Part shown: one piece after another, positions 24,906-33,308 of the stretch
How positions within the stretch are numbered: position 1 is the stretch's first letter
Layout of the letters: every line of letters starts with the position of its first letter
Source: Bifidobacterium minimum
GTDB taxonomy: Bacteria; Actinomycetota; Actinomycetes; Actinomycetales; Bifidobacteriaceae
DNA: 64,000 nt
Direction of reading: 5' to 3'
NCBI RefSeq assembly: GCF_000741645.1
Contig: NZ_JGZD01000009.1
Span: forward strand, 186,001 to 250,000
The notes under the pieces: model-generated
Told to the model about the DNA's origin: nothing
The model's database searches: none
Seen by the model: the letters and a program-made list of their open reading frames with translations, nothing else
Position numbers and translations under genes: made by a program

Positions 24906-24944
24906 TGGTCGTTGTGTAGTGCTTTTGCTGTGTAGTGCTTGTCT
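24897..24944 (+). repeat. 14-18 bp repeat starting at the NlpC/P60 stop
   Basis: GTTGTGTAGTGGTC (with the TAG stop), GTTGTGTAGTGCTTTT and GCTGTGTAGTGCTTGTCT follow each other directly, all carrying TGTGTAGTG. Confidence 0.85.
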
Positions 24945-24962
24945 GTATCGTCCAGTGCTTTG

Positions 24963-25002
24963 AAAAGAACCTGTCTGCTATTGTTTGCAGGCGGGTTCTT
25001 TC
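24963..25002 (+). terminator. Rho-independent terminator of the NlpC/P60 gene
   Basis: AAAAGAACCTGTCTGC, loop TATTGTTT, GCAGGCGGGTTCTTTC: imperfect stem pairing AAGAACC with GGTTCTT and CTGC with GCAG, ending in a short T run. Confidence 0.75.
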
Positions 25003-25167
25003 ACATCGGCTCATTTCATGTCCATGGTTCCGTACGGTCTTCTTCATGCTTCGTGCTTTCTTCAACTTCGTGCTTTCTCCGTGTTTCGTGGATGTCATGG
25101 AGCGCTTCTCATGGGGGCGCTTAGTGGATCTTGCGGAGGCCTTCGGTGAGTCCCTGTGTCGCGTGCG

Positions 25168-25195
25168 TTGTAGGGGAGCGTCAAACGGGTAAAAT
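25168..25195 (+). promoter_or_regulatory. Promoter of the Usp gene
   Basis: TTGTAG (25168-25173), 16-bp spacer, TAAAAT (25190-25195). The -10 is strong by actinobacterial standards; the ATG is 49 nt downstream with a GGAGGAGG ribosome site. Confidence 0.6.
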
Positions 25196-25243
25196 CGTTT
25201 ATGGCGGCGCTGGGAATACCGCCATCCGCCGGAGGAGGTCATC

Positions 25244-26257
25244 ATGATCAACGATAAGGCCATTCTTGTGGGAGTCGATGGCTCGCGCGCCAGCTACAAG
25301 GCCACGTGGTGGGCGGCGAACTATGCCAAGCACGCGGGACTGACGCTGCAGATCGTCTGTGCGTATTCGCTTCCGAGCTATGCTGCAGTGTCCTTTGACG
25401 CGACATATACCGCTTTCGGCGACGACAAAGCCGCCCACAACGACGCTCAGGAGATCCTGTCGAAGGCGAAGGCAATTGCGGACCAGCAGGGCGTCGAGGC
25501 GGTCACGCTGATAGTGACCGGCGATCCATCCTCGGTTTTCGTCGAGCTGTCCCGTAACTACAACCTCATTGTCATCGGCAATCGAGGCAAGGGCGGATTG
25601 GCGGAAAGGCTTCTGGGCACCACCAGCTCATCCCTCCCCGCATATGCGTATTGTCCGATCGTGGTCGTTCCCTATACCGACGATGACGGCAATCTCATGC
25701 ATCTGAACAACACCATCACCCGGGTCGCCGTAGGTGCCGACGAGTCCATGTGGGGGATGAAGGCGCTGGAGATCGCCGCGGGGTTCGCCGACGGATGGGG
25801 AGCGGAACTCGACGTCATATCGGCCGTTCCGCACGTCCAGGGCGCCGACGGCGACGAGGACGTCACGGCCGCGTACCTCGAGGATCTTGACCATCGCGTC
25901 CAGCCGCTGCAGAAGAAGTATCCGTCATTGGTCGTGAGCAAGAAGGTCGTTCCCGGCAACGCCGTCGCTGCCCTGACCAAGGCCAGCCGTGACCACGACG
26001 TCGTGGTGGTCGGATCGCGGGGTCGTGGCGGGTTCACCGGTCTGATCCTCGGCTCGACCAGTCAGGGGCTCGTCCAGCATGCGGTCAGTCCGGTCTATGT
26101 GGTGCCACGCAAATACGTGGAGGCCGAGGAATCGCGGCCCATTGAGAAATCGGCCGATGACATCGAGGGGGTCACCGAGGTCTCGGTGCCCACCGCGGAT
26201 TCTCGACAGGCGGAGGCCATCGACGCGAGCATCGATCCTCTTCACGGCGAGCATTGA
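25244..26257 (+). CDS. Tandem universal stress protein (two UspA domains)
   Basis: 337 residues with two UspA folds. Domain 1 (about 5-140) has ILVGVDGSRASYKATWWA and the ATP-binding loop VIGNRGKGGLAERLLGTTSS; domain 2 (about 160-290) has VAVGADESMWGMKALEIA and VVVGSRGRGGFTGLILGSTSQG. Both G2xG9GS-type loops look intact, so it probably binds ATP. An acidic 50-residue C-terminal tail follows. Such proteins help survival in stasis, acid or redox stress. GGAGGAGG lies just before ATG 25244. A perfect hairpin terminator follows at 26299-26344. Confidence 0.92.
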   Translation: MINDKAILVGVDGSRASYKATWWAANYAKHAGLTLQIVCAYSLPSYAAVSFDATYTAFGDDKAAHNDAQEILSKAKAIADQQGVEAVTLIVTGDPSSVFVELSRNYNLIVIGNRGKGGLAERLLGTTSSSLPAYAYCPIVVVPYTDDDGNLMHLNNTITRVAVGADESMWGMKALEIAAGFADGWGAELDVISAVPHVQGADGDEDVTAAYLEDLDHRVQPLQKKYPSLVVSKKVVPGNAVAALTKASRDHDVVVVGSRGRGGFTGLILGSTSQGLVQHAVSPVYVVPRKYVEAEESRPIEKSADDIEGVTEVSVPTADSRQAEAIDASIDPLHGEH

Positions 26258-26298
26258 CCGGAAGCCGGCGATCGACGTAAACCATTGGCATAAATTCA

Positions 26299-26344
26299 AT
26301 CAGGAGTCGTCCGGAATGGTATCGGACGACTCCTGATCGTTTTC
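26299..26344. terminator. Terminator between convergent Usp and OsmC genes
   Basis: TCAGGAGTCGTCCG, loop GAATGGTAT, CGGACGACTCCTGA, then TCGTTTTCC: a perfect 14-bp stem with a T tract on the plus strand. It probably also limits transcription from the minus-strand OsmC gene. Confidence 0.9.
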
Positions 26345-26363
26345 CTCGTTACGCGACGACGCT

Positions 26364-26391
26364 GCCGTCTATCGGCCGCCGTCTATCGACG
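26364..26391. repeat. 14-bp tandem duplication spanning the OsmC stop
   Basis: GCCGTCTATCGGCC (26364-26377) and GCCGTCTATCGACG (26378-26391). Each carries CTA (TAG on the minus strand); the inner copy provides the OsmC stop. Confidence 0.88.
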
Positions 26392-26796
26392 AATGGTGAC
26401 GTCCAGACGGACCGGTGTGATCTGCTCCATCGTGTGCTTCACCGTGCAGCTCTTGTCTATGTGGCGTCTGACGCGCTCCTCGAGCTTGTTCGCGTCCTCC
26501 GCGCTCAGATCGGCGTCGGTCGCATCGACGGTGATCTGCTCCTCGAACGCGAGATACGAATCGCTGTCGTTGTCGTAGGTGCCATCGACGACGATATGGG
26601 CGCCGTGCCCCTCCCCGACGGTATGCTCGACGGCGAACTCGCTCGATAGTGCGCCGCAGCCGGCCAAGGCCACCTTCATCAGATCGCCGGGGCTGAAAAG
26701 TCCCTTCCCATGACCGAACTTGACGTGGGCTCCGTCCTCACTGAAGGCGTCCCAGGAGCCGTCCTTGTTCCTTTCGACCCAGATGCGCTTACCCAT
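26383..26796 (-). CDS. OsmC-family peroxiredoxin-like protein
   Basis: 137 residues. GLFSPGDLMKVALAGCGALSSEF and DKSCTVKHTMEQ contain the two redox-active Cys of the OsmC/Ohr fold that reduce organic hydroperoxides through a Cys thiolate and resolving Cys. ATG 26796 is preceded on the minus strand by AAGGAGGATCGC; longer upstream reading has no ribosome site and runs through repeats. It is convergent to the universal stress gene and divergent from thyA, making this a small stress-protein neighbourhood. Confidence 0.88.
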   Translation of the reverse strand: MGKRIWVERNKDGSWDAFSEDGAHVKFGHGKGLFSPGDLMKVALAGCGALSSEFAVEHTVGEGHGAHIVVDGTYDNDSDSYLAFEEQITVDATDADLSAEDANKLEERVRRHIDKSCTVKHTMEQITPVRLDVTIRR

Positions 26797-26911
26797 GCGA
26801 TCCTCCTTGTGGTAGCGACGCGGGACTCCGCGTCTTGACATGGACAACTGTAGTTCACCCGGGCAACCGGAGGAATGCATTGGGCTTCTGGTGAGAATCC
26901 GGGGCGCGTCC

Positions 26912-26970
26912 CGGCATACGGACGTGTCGGCATACGGACGTGTCGGAACGCGGATGTGTCGGCACACGGT
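26912..26970. repeat. 16-bp tandem repeat upstream of thyA
   Basis: CGGCATACGGACGTGT occurs twice exactly (26912-26927, 26928-26943), then CGGAACGCGGATGTGT (26944-26959) and a partial CGGCACACGG. It lies in the divergent OsmC/thyA spacer, about 70 bp before the thyA start. Confidence 0.92.
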
Positions 26971-27027
26971 TCCGCCTGCGTCCGTATCCGTCGACGCATC
27001 GGCCCGCCGAGAAGTCATAAGCGTCGG

Positions 27028-27033
27028 TAGGAT
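27028..27033 (+). promoter_or_regulatory. -10 box of thyA, leaderless start
   Basis: TAGGAT in TANNNT form, 7 nt before ATG 27041; no Shine-Dalgarno. An ATG at 27032 overlaps the box and would add three codons, but it cannot be used if transcription starts near 27041. Confidence 0.5.
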
Positions 27034-27040
27034 GGAACCC

Positions 27041-27913
27041 ATGTCTTTGACCACAGAGGATCTTGACGATATCCGTTCACATGTGCCGCCGCGCCCGCAG
27101 TCCGTGGTGCCCACTCCGTACGAGGATCTTCTGCGTGAGATTCTCATGACGGGGACGCTCAAATCCGACAGAACCGGCACGGGGACCATCTCGTTGTTCG
27201 GCAAACAGATGAGGTTCGACCTTGCCGAGAGTTTCCCGCTGATCACGACCAAGCGGGTGTTCTTCCGCGGAGTGGCCTACGAGCTTCTGTGGTTTCTGCG
27301 GGGATCCGGCAATGTGCGCTGGCTTCAGGAGAACAACGTCCATATATGGGACGGGTGGGCCGACGAGAACGGTGATCTCGGTCCCGTCTACGGCGTCCAA
27401 TGGCGCAGCTGGCCGGCGCCCACTCCCGATGATCCGAACCGGACGATCGATCAGATCGCTCGTGTGATGGACCTGATCCGGCATCATCCCGACTCGCGGC
27501 GTATGGTCGTCAGCGCGTGGAATCCAGCGGAGGTCGAGAACATGGCGCTTCCTCCCTGCCACGCGCTGTTCCAGTTCTATGTTGCGGATGGGCGGCTTTC
27601 CTGCCAGCTCTATCAGCGCTCGTGCGACATGTTCCTCGGGGTGCCCTTCAACATCGCCTCCTACGCTCTTCTGACATGCATGCTGGCCCAGCAGGCGGGA
27701 CTGGAACCGGGGAAGTTCGTATGGACCGGTGGCGACTGCCACATCTACGACAACCACGTGGAGCAGGTGCTTGAGCAGCTGGGGCGTGAACCATATCCGT
27801 ATCCCACTCTGCACATCGATCCGGCCGCGTCCCTCGCCGATTACGCGTATGAGGATTTCCATGTGGAGAACTATCGTCACCACCCCACGATCAGCGCGCC
27901 AATCGCGGTATGA
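27041..27913 (+). CDS. thyA: Thymidylate synthase
   Basis: 290 residues. Phosphate-binding Arg in DRTGTGTIS, the ELLWFLRG block, VYGVQWRSW, the nucleophilic Cys in [32 protein letters not shown] and [10 protein letters not shown] are all conserved. It methylates dUMP with 5,10-methylenetetrahydrofolate and produces dihydrofolate, which the next gene product reduces. The 25-residue N-terminal extension before YEDLLREIL is slightly long. thyA and dfr are 63 nt apart and probably expressed together. Confidence 0.97.
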   Translation: MSLTTEDLDDIRSHVPPRPQSVVPTPYEDLLREILMTGTLKSDRTGTGTISLFGKQMRFDLAESFPLITTKRVFFRGVAYELLWFLRGSGNVRWLQENNVHIWDGWADENGDLGPVYGVQWRSWPAPTPDDPNRTIDQIARVMDLIRHHPDSRRMVVSAWNPAEVENMALPPCHALFQFYVADGRLSCQLYQRSCDMFLGVPFNIASYALLTCMLAQQAGLEPGKFVWTGGDCHIYDNHVEQVLEQLGREPYPYPTLHIDPAASLADYAYEDFHVENYRHHPTISAPIAV

Positions 27914-27976
27914 TCGCGTGGTCTGAGCCGGTCGTTACACTGATGACCCAGTCTTGAGTCCAAGGAGCGCTGTGAA

Positions 27977-28642
27977 ATGGAGCATGACAGTAGTAGCCGC
28001 AGTGGCTATCACGAACCCGAGCCCGGTTATGCCGGGCTTGATGACGAGGGGGAGGATTGGGGGGATGATTTCCCCAAAACCTTCTCGGTGAATCTGATAT
28101 GGGCACAGGCTTCGGACCTGTCGGGAAGGCCCGGGGCCATCGGCTTCGAGGGCGGCATGCCGTGGCATCTGTCCGAGGACCTGAAGCGGTTCAAGGAGCT
28201 GACGGTTTCGCATCCCGTCATCATGGGACGGAAGACCTGGGATTCCCTTGATCCGCGGTACCGTCCGTTGCGTAACCGCGACAACATCATCGTCTCGCAC
28301 AATCCCCATATGACGGCGCCGGGGGCCACGGTGGTCAGCGACATGGACGCCGCGCTCGATCTGGCCCGGCAGGAGGCGATTCCCGATGATGGCATGGACC
28401 GCAGCGAGATATGGGTTATCGGCGGAGCCGCCGTTTTCCGTCAGGCCCTGCCTTTCGCGTCGAAGGCATATGTGACCCAGATCCGCGCCCAGGTTCATGC
28501 GGACACCTATGCCCCGGACATGGACGAGCTCGTCTCGGACGGATCGTGGCATGTCGAGGATGACGGAGAATGGCGTTCGCCCGCTGCGGATGGAACCATG
28601 ATCAGGGGATACCGATTCGTCACATACGCGAGGAATCGCTGA
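27977..28642 (+). CDS. folA: Dihydrofolate reductase
   Basis: 221 residues, about 50 longer than the usual enzyme because of a 35-residue acidic N-terminus (EHDSSSRSGYHEPEPGYAGL). The fold begins at FSVNLIWAQASDL; GFEGGMPWHLSEDLKRFKELT includes the catalytic acidic residue, PVIMGRKTWDSL and IWVIGGAAVFRQAL bind NADPH. It regenerates tetrahydrofolate after thyA. ATG 27977 has AAGGAGC 9 nt upstream. TACACT at about 27936-27941 may give it a separate promoter. Confidence 0.94.
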   Translation: MEHDSSSRSGYHEPEPGYAGLDDEGEDWGDDFPKTFSVNLIWAQASDLSGRPGAIGFEGGMPWHLSEDLKRFKELTVSHPVIMGRKTWDSLDPRYRPLRNRDNIIVSHNPHMTAPGATVVSDMDAALDLARQEAIPDDGMDRSEIWVIGGAAVFRQALPFASKAYVTQIRAQVHADTYAPDMDELVSDGSWHVEDDGEWRSPAADGTMIRGYRFVTYARNR

Positions 28643-28754
28643 ACGTTCGGCCACGGTCCCGGATCGATCGTCCGGGACGAAGGCGGGGGAGACCGCGCCG
28701 CGCGGAGCGCCGATAATGCCAGCGCCGATAATGCCGACAATAAGAGGGAGCACC

Positions 28755-29273
28755 ATGTCCGACGACCATCGCTACACCATTATGACCGTCTGCACGGGGA
28801 ACATCTGCCGATCTCCCATGGCCCAGATCGTTCTGGCCACGAGGTTCAGGGACGCCGGGCTGGATGGCAGTGTCGACGTCCTGTCAAGCGGTGTGAGCGA
28901 TGAGGAATATGGCCATCCCATCGACCCGCGTGCCGTCACGGTGCTGCGGGACCGGGGGTATGAGATCCCGCGTCATCATTTCGCGCATCGGATAGACCGC
29001 GATGAGATCGATCGGACCGACCTGTTCCTGCCCATGACGGCGGCGCATATGCGCGCGTTGCTGCGTATGCTGCCGCCCGAGGATCGTGGGGCCGTGCGTA
29101 TGTACAGAAGCTTCGACCCGGCTTTGAACGCCGCGGACGTCGGAATCGATGACCGCCTTGATCTGGTGGACCCCTGGTATGGGGGACCGCGCGAGTTCAA
29201 CACCGCCATCGATCAGATCGACGCCGTCGCGCCCTACATCGTCGACTGGGTGCGTGACCGGCTTGACGCGTGA
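28755..29273 (+). CDS. Low-molecular-weight protein-tyrosine phosphatase
   Basis: 172 residues. The P-loop VCTGNICRSPMAQ (Cys13, Arg19; CX5RS) is at the N-terminus and the general-acid Asp in VDPWYGGPREF at the C-terminus, both as in LMW-PTPs such as PtpA. Substrates may be phosphotyrosine proteins or small esters. ATG 28755 follows AGAGGGAG; an in-frame ATG at 28716 lacks one. Beyond the TGA the sequence carries GCGTGA/TCGTGA-like 12-16 bp near-repeats (about 29250-29312). Confidence 0.9.
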   Translation: MSDDHRYTIMTVCTGNICRSPMAQIVLATRFRDAGLDGSVDVLSSGVSDEEYGHPIDPRAVTVLRDRGYEIPRHHFAHRIDRDEIDRTDLFLPMTAAHMRALLRMLPPEDRGAVRMYRSFDPALNAADVGIDDRLDLVDPWYGGPREFNTAIDQIDAVAPYIVDWVRDRLDA

Positions 29274-29380
29274 CGAGGCTGGTGCGTGATCTGGTTCGTG
29301 ACAGTGCGGACGGGAACCATGCGGGCTAAGCTGCCGACTGAAAATCGCTAGGAAACAGCATGTCGTTGGGGAACGTCATG

Positions 29381-29424
29381 GAAAACCCCCGGAACCGTTG
29401 AAATGTGCGGCTTCCGGGGGTTTG
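29381..29424 (-). terminator. Terminator of tRNA-Phe
   Basis: On the minus strand AAACCCCCGGAAG ... GGTTCCGGGGGTTTTCC: 12-bp GC-rich stem followed by TTTT, just past the encoded CCA of tRNA-Phe. Confidence 0.8.
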
Positions 29425-29430
29425 TCGTGG

Positions 29431-29503
29431 TGGCTCCGAGCGGCATCGATCCGCTGACCTAACGATTTTCAGTCGTTCGCTCTACCAACTGAGCTACAGA
29501 GCC
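29431..29503 (-). tRNA. tRNA-Phe (GAA)
   Basis: Minus-strand cloverleaf: acceptor GGCTCTG / CGGAGCC (one G-U pair), D-arm AGCTCAGTTGGTAGAGC, anticodon stem AACGA/TCGTT with loop CTGAAAA (anticodon GAA), T-arm with GGATCGATGCC, discriminator A. CCA is encoded directly after it (29428-29430). It lies 45 nt downstream of tRNA-Asp with a terminator between. Confidence 0.95.
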
Positions 29504-29510
29504 ATGACAG

Positions 29511-29540
29511 TTAAAAAAACCCGGAATCACCGGGTTTCTT
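29511..29540 (-). terminator. Terminator of tRNA-Asp
   Basis: On the minus strand AAACCCGGTGATTCCGGGTTTTTTT: AACCCGG stem, short loop, CCGGGTT and a run of seven T. It separates the two tRNA genes. Confidence 0.85.
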
Positions 29541-29548
29541 CACCATCG

Positions 29549-29622
29549 CGACCCCGGCCGGACTTGAACCGGTGACCTCCGCCGTGACAGGGCGGCGCTC
29601 TAACCAACTGAGCTACGGGGCC
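29549..29622 (-). tRNA. tRNA-Asp (GTC)
   Basis: Minus-strand cloverleaf: acceptor GGCCCCG / CGGGGTC with G-U at pair 2, D-arm AGCTCAGTTGGTTAGAGC, anticodon loop CTGTCAC (anticodon GTC), T-arm CCGGTTCAAGTCCGG, discriminator G as expected for tRNA-Asp. CCA is not encoded. Confidence 0.95.
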
Positions 29623-29723
29623 GATGGCCGCCGTAAAAGCAGCCAAGTGGATATATTACAGATACTTTACGGTCTCGCAAGGTGTCGGCGTGTCAGAGGC
29701 TGTCATGCGAGGCGCGATCCGGG

Positions 29724-30587
29724 TCAGACCGCGACGCCGGGCCATAATGTGGTGGTTGTGGCGTCGGGATTCGTCGTGATCACCGTTGGGGCATACTCCT
29801 CGGGGCTGTTGCGCGTGTCCGCTGCCGACCACTCGTCGGTGGAGTTCATCGAGTCGTCCCAGTCCTCATCGCAGGAGTCCCCATAGCAGTACGACCATGA
29901 GTCGCTGTCCGTGTCGATTCCCTTGATGGTCTGGCCGATTATCCAGAAGCCGAAGATGATTCCTATGACCGTGAGCACGGTGGATATTCCGCCGATGATG
30001 ATTCCCGCGATGGAGAGACCTCGGCTTTTCCCGCCGGTTTTGTTGATCTGGTTAAGGGCGATGATCGATAGGATCAGCCCCACGACCGGGATTATGAAGG
30101 CGAGTGCGAATCCCACGATGCACAGGGTGTTCCAACGGTCGTTCGGGCCGTAGGGGGTCGCGTAGGGCTGTTGCCCGGGATAGCCGGGATAGTTGGGATA
30201 GCCGGGGTTCCCGGAATAGCCGGAGTTGCCAGCATTGCCGGGATAGTTGGGATAGTTCGGGTTGCCCGGGTTCCCGTCGAATGCGCCGTACTGGTTTGGC
30301 GCGCCTGCCCCGTCGGCATTCGGCCATTGCGATGATACGGGGAAGGTCTGCTGCGGCTGTTGCGCGTTCTGCTGATCCTGATATGGATTGTGCTGGCCGG
30401 CGTCGCCGCCATAGATCGGACGGGAGCTGGGGGTTTGGGAGTAGTGGGACGAGTCGGGATAGAGGGGCGTTTGCCGTGTCTCGTTCCCCTCTTCGTCCAT
30501 GGGGTTCTGCGGCTGCTGATAGGGCTGCTGCCGGTCGTCATGCTGATCGGATGATGAGGACGGCGCCGACGGATTGTTATCGCTCAT
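29724..30587 (-). CDS. DUF4190-type membrane protein with Pro/Asn/Tyr-rich N-terminus
   Basis: 287 residues. The N-terminal ~160 residues are low complexity: a Ser/Gln/Pro start, then repeats of NPNYPNYPG and NPGYPNYPGYPG type. Two membrane spans follow (IVGFALAFIIPVVGLILSIIAL and LSIAGIIIGGISTVLTVIGIIFGFW) joined by NQINKTGGKSRG, the DUF4190 hairpin. The C-terminus is acidic with a Cys pair (CYGDSCDED), probably extracellular. Function unknown; similar proteins are common surface-associated actinobacterial proteins. ATG 30587 has GGAG 4 nt upstream, and TACTAT just before that could also make it leaderless. Confidence 0.75.
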   Translation of the reverse strand: MSDNNPSAPSSSSDQHDDRQQPYQQPQNPMDEEGNETRQTPLYPDSSHYSQTPSSRPIYGGDAGQHNPYQDQQNAQQPQQTFPVSSQWPNADGAGAPNQYGAFDGNPGNPNYPNYPGNAGNSGYSGNPGYPNYPGYPGQQPYATPYGPNDRWNTLCIVGFALAFIIPVVGLILSIIALNQINKTGGKSRGLSIAGIIIGGISTVLTVIGIIFGFWIIGQTIKGIDTDSDSWSYCYGDSCDEDWDDSMNSTDEWSAADTRNSPEEYAPTVITTNPDATTTTLWPGVAV

Positions 30588-30725
30588 GACTCCATAGTAA
30601 TTCCCGCGCGGCATCGCCGGAGGGCCGTGCGTGGATGTGGTTGGATGCGGGCGATCGGGCTGATGCTGGAGGCGGCCCGTGCCGTGCGGACGCGAACCGC
30701 ATGTCCACGGCGTGGATGTCTTTGG

Positions 30726-31784
30726 TTATCGTGGATTCTTGCCCGGAGAATACGGCCGTGCGCCGGGCGTTCGTCGCTGCACGTTCCCCGCCGATGCTCG
30801 CATGACGAGTTCTGGCCGGAACAGCATCTCCTTGCCGGATCCCAGATCCCCGCTGCGCATGGCGTTGACGAGGAAGTCGACGGCGGCCTGGCTGATTCCC
30901 AGCGTTGACTGGCGGATCGTTGTCAGCGAGGGATGAACGAATCGCATCAACGGCGAGTCGTCATACCCGATAATCGATATATCGCGAGGGACGCCCAATC
31001 CCTGACGGTTCGCTTCCTGTATCGCGCCGAAAGCCATGGCATCCGATCCGCATATGATTCCCGTGCAGCCCTGTTCTATGAGGGATTGTGCCGCGGACTG
31101 GCCTCCTTCGATGCTCAGCAGGGAGCTCTCGACGAGAATCTGATCATCCGGGGTGCCGAAGCGGCTTCGCATCAACGTGCGGAAGGTCTTTTCGCGTCGC
31201 AGCATCGGAACCAGCATCCGCGGCCCCAGGGCCAGCCCGATCCGGGTGTGTCCCAGCGAGGCCAGATGCGAAACGGCAAGACGGGTGCCCGTCTCGTCGT
31301 CGTCCGACACGAACGACGCCTTGACGTTGGGGATATAGCCGTTGACGAGGATGATGGGCAGCCGGTTCTCGAGAAGCCTCTGATACCGCGAGGGATCGGA
31401 GCCGCTTTCCGCATGGTGTCCTGCGACGAAGATGATTCCGCTCACCCGCCGATCGAGAAGTGTGGACACATAGTCGTCCTCGGTGAGACCTGCCGAGTTG
31501 CGAGTGCAGATGACGGGTATGAGATCGTATCGTGCGAGCGCGCCGGACATGAATTGGGCGAAGCTGGCGAAGACCGGAGTGTCCAGGTCGGGAACGATTA
31601 TCCCGACGAATCCCTGCGACTGTTTGCGTAGTCGGCGGGGTCTCTCGTACCCCATCTCGTCCAGAGCTTTGAGAACCTTGTCCCTGGTCTCGTCCGCAAC
31701 GCCCTCCTTGTTGTTGAGAACGCGTGAAATGGTCGTGATGGAGACGCCTGTTCTCTGGGCGAGCTCGGTGAGTCGTGCGGTCAT
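30726..31784 (-). CDS. LacI-family repressor of the maltose-type ABC operon
   Basis: 352 residues. The N-terminal helix-turn-helix (LTELAQRTGVSITTISRVLNN) and hinge (VADETRDKVLKALDEMGYERP) are canonical; the rest is a periplasmic-binding-like sugar domain with VGIIVPDLDTPVFASF, GHTRIGLALGP and GYDDSPLMRFVHPSLTTIRQ. It is divergent from the malE-like gene, so control of the binding protein-permease-GH13 operon by an oligosaccharide is likely. No perfect LacI-type operator was identified by eye in the 202-bp spacer. Confidence 0.9.
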   Translation of the reverse strand: MTARLTELAQRTGVSITTISRVLNNKEGVADETRDKVLKALDEMGYERPRRLRKQSQGFVGIIVPDLDTPVFASFAQFMSGALARYDLIPVICTRNSAGLTEDDYVSTLLDRRVSGIIFVAGHHAESGSDPSRYQRLLENRLPIILVNGYIPNVKASFVSDDDETGTRLAVSHLASLGHTRIGLALGPRMLVPMLRREKTFRTLMRSRFGTPDDQILVESSLLSIEGGQSAAQSLIEQGCTGIICGSDAMAFGAIQEANRQGLGVPRDISIIGYDDSPLMRFVHPSLTTIRQSTLGISQAAVDFLVNAMRSGDLGSGKEMLFRPELVMRASAGNVQRRTPGARPYSPGKNPR

Positions 31785-31893
31785 GACGACCAGTGTATTC
31801 AGGATGCTTAATTATTTGCGGTTGTTTTCGTCGTGTTTCCGAAAAAAGATGGCGAAAAAAGCGGCATGTGCTTCCGGCACGCAATCCTGTTCA

Positions 31894-31899
31894 TACACT
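31894..31899 (+). promoter_or_regulatory. -10 candidate of the malE-like operon
   Basis: TACACT, 87 nt before the start codon, in the spacer divergent from the LacI gene. The -35 is weak. AAGGGAG (31974-31980) supplies the ribosome site. Confidence 0.4.
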
Positions 31900-31986
31900 G
31901 ACGATTGTTCGACGGACACAACGAAGTATCTACGGGCGTCGGGTCCCGGGCGTCGAACGACAAGGACCAAGGACAAGGGAGTGAAA

Positions 31987-33245
31987 ATGAGGCATAAGGT
32001 GATGGCCGCTCTTGTTGCCGTTCTTACGACAACGGGAATGCTGGCTGGCTGCGGCGGCGGGTCCGGACAGGCGAGCAAGGAAGACGAGCCGCATTTCTCG
32101 GGGACGTTGACCATCTGGGCCGACGCGACCCGGTATCAGCCGATCAAGGACAGCGCTCAACGGTTCTCGCGGAAATTCGGCGTGAAAATCGACGTCGTGC
32201 AAAGGGACTACTCCAAGATCCAGCAGGATCTCACGTCCCAGGCGCCGACGGGGACCGGCCCCGATATCGTCATAGGCGGGAACGACTGGACCGGGAAACT
32301 CGTCCAGAACGGCATAATCGCCCCGATCGATCTGGGCTCACGGACCAAGGATTACGCGACGTCCGCCATTGATGGCGTGACGTATAAGGGGAAGGTGTAT
32401 GGGCTGCCGTACGCGCTGGAGAACGTGGGGTTGTTCCGTAACCCGAGTCTGGCGTCCGATGCGCCCACGTCCTATGATGACATGATCTCGACGGGCCGTA
32501 AGCTCGTGGCCGAGGGAAAGGTCAAGTATCCATTCATGGTGCAGCAGGATCCCTCCTACGGCGATCCCTACCATCTTTTCCCCTTCCAATCCTCGTTCGG
32601 GCTCTGCCGTTTGCATCAAAAGCCGATGGGAGCCTCGACGGATCAAAAGTGGCCATGGGCGGTGACAATGGGGCGCAGTTCGCGTCCTGGCTTGCGAGTC
32701 AGGGCAAGGATGGCGTGATATCGCCGAACTATTCGGCGGACGTGGTCAAGGAGGCCTTCATCAAGGGGGAGGTCCCGTACGTCGTCAGCGGGCCATGGAA
32801 CATCGCCGACTTCGTCAAGGCCATCCCGGACGTGGTCGTCGATCCGGTTCCCGCGGCGGGCTCCAAGGAGGCTCGTCCTCTGGTGTCGGTCCAGGCGTTT
32901 TTCGTCAGCGCGTATTCGAAGAACCAGCTGGCGGCGAACTACTTCCTCACCAACTACATCGGCACCAAGAAGGTTCAGCTTGAGCTTTACCAGGCCGGCC
33001 AGCGTCCGCCGGCGCTACTTGCCGCGCAGAACGATCCCCAGGTCGCGGACGATCCGATCATGAAGTCGCTCGGATCCATAGGCAAGACCGGAATACCTCA
33101 GCCCAATATCCCGCAGATGTCCGCCGTCTATACCTATTGGGGACCGGCGCAGACCTCCATCGAATTCGGCAAGGGAGGCGATCCGGCGACGGTGTGGCAG
33201 CAGACCTGCGACAAGATCGACGCGGACATCGCTGCAGCCAAATAA
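31987..33245 (+). pseudogene. Frameshifted maltose-type ABC substrate-binding lipoprotein
   Basis: Would encode a ~420-residue lipoprotein (lipobox MLAGCGGG, Cys near 19) of the maltose/maltodextrin family. The first frame reads normally to FPFQSSFG (32606) and then goes out of register to a stop at 32718; the frame GSKVAMGGDNGAQFASW resumes from about 32630 to 33245. Between them, GSAV and then ASKADGS can be read in successive frames, suggesting two small indels near 32609-32622: one extra G in the GGG, and a loss in the T run, net -1 nt. The rest of the operon (malF, malG, GH13) is open. Either a recent pseudogene or a sequencing error. Confidence 0.8.
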
Positions 33246-33308
33246 GCCTCGGCCGCGCGGCGCTGACCTCCGGCCGCGCGGCCGTCGTGCTGAGGAAGGA
33301 GTGCGAGT

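Larger units (their letters stand above)
24906..25243. other. Intergenic region between NlpC/P60 and the Usp gene
   Basis: About 340 bases. It contains the stop-codon repeat, a terminator (24963-25002), a T-rich stretch with no supported gene, and the usp promoter at 25168-25195. An 85-codon open frame at 24935-25192 crosses the terminator and is not believed. Confidence 0.55.

Noticed and set aside
24935..25192. 85-codon ORF after the NlpC/P60 gene
   Set aside because: It runs through a clear terminator and the usp promoter, has no ribosome site, and its composition does not look coding.
28955..29640. Prophage or genomic-island boundary at the tRNA cluster
   Set aside because: No integrase, no partial tRNA copies, and flanking genes are ordinary housekeeping genes.
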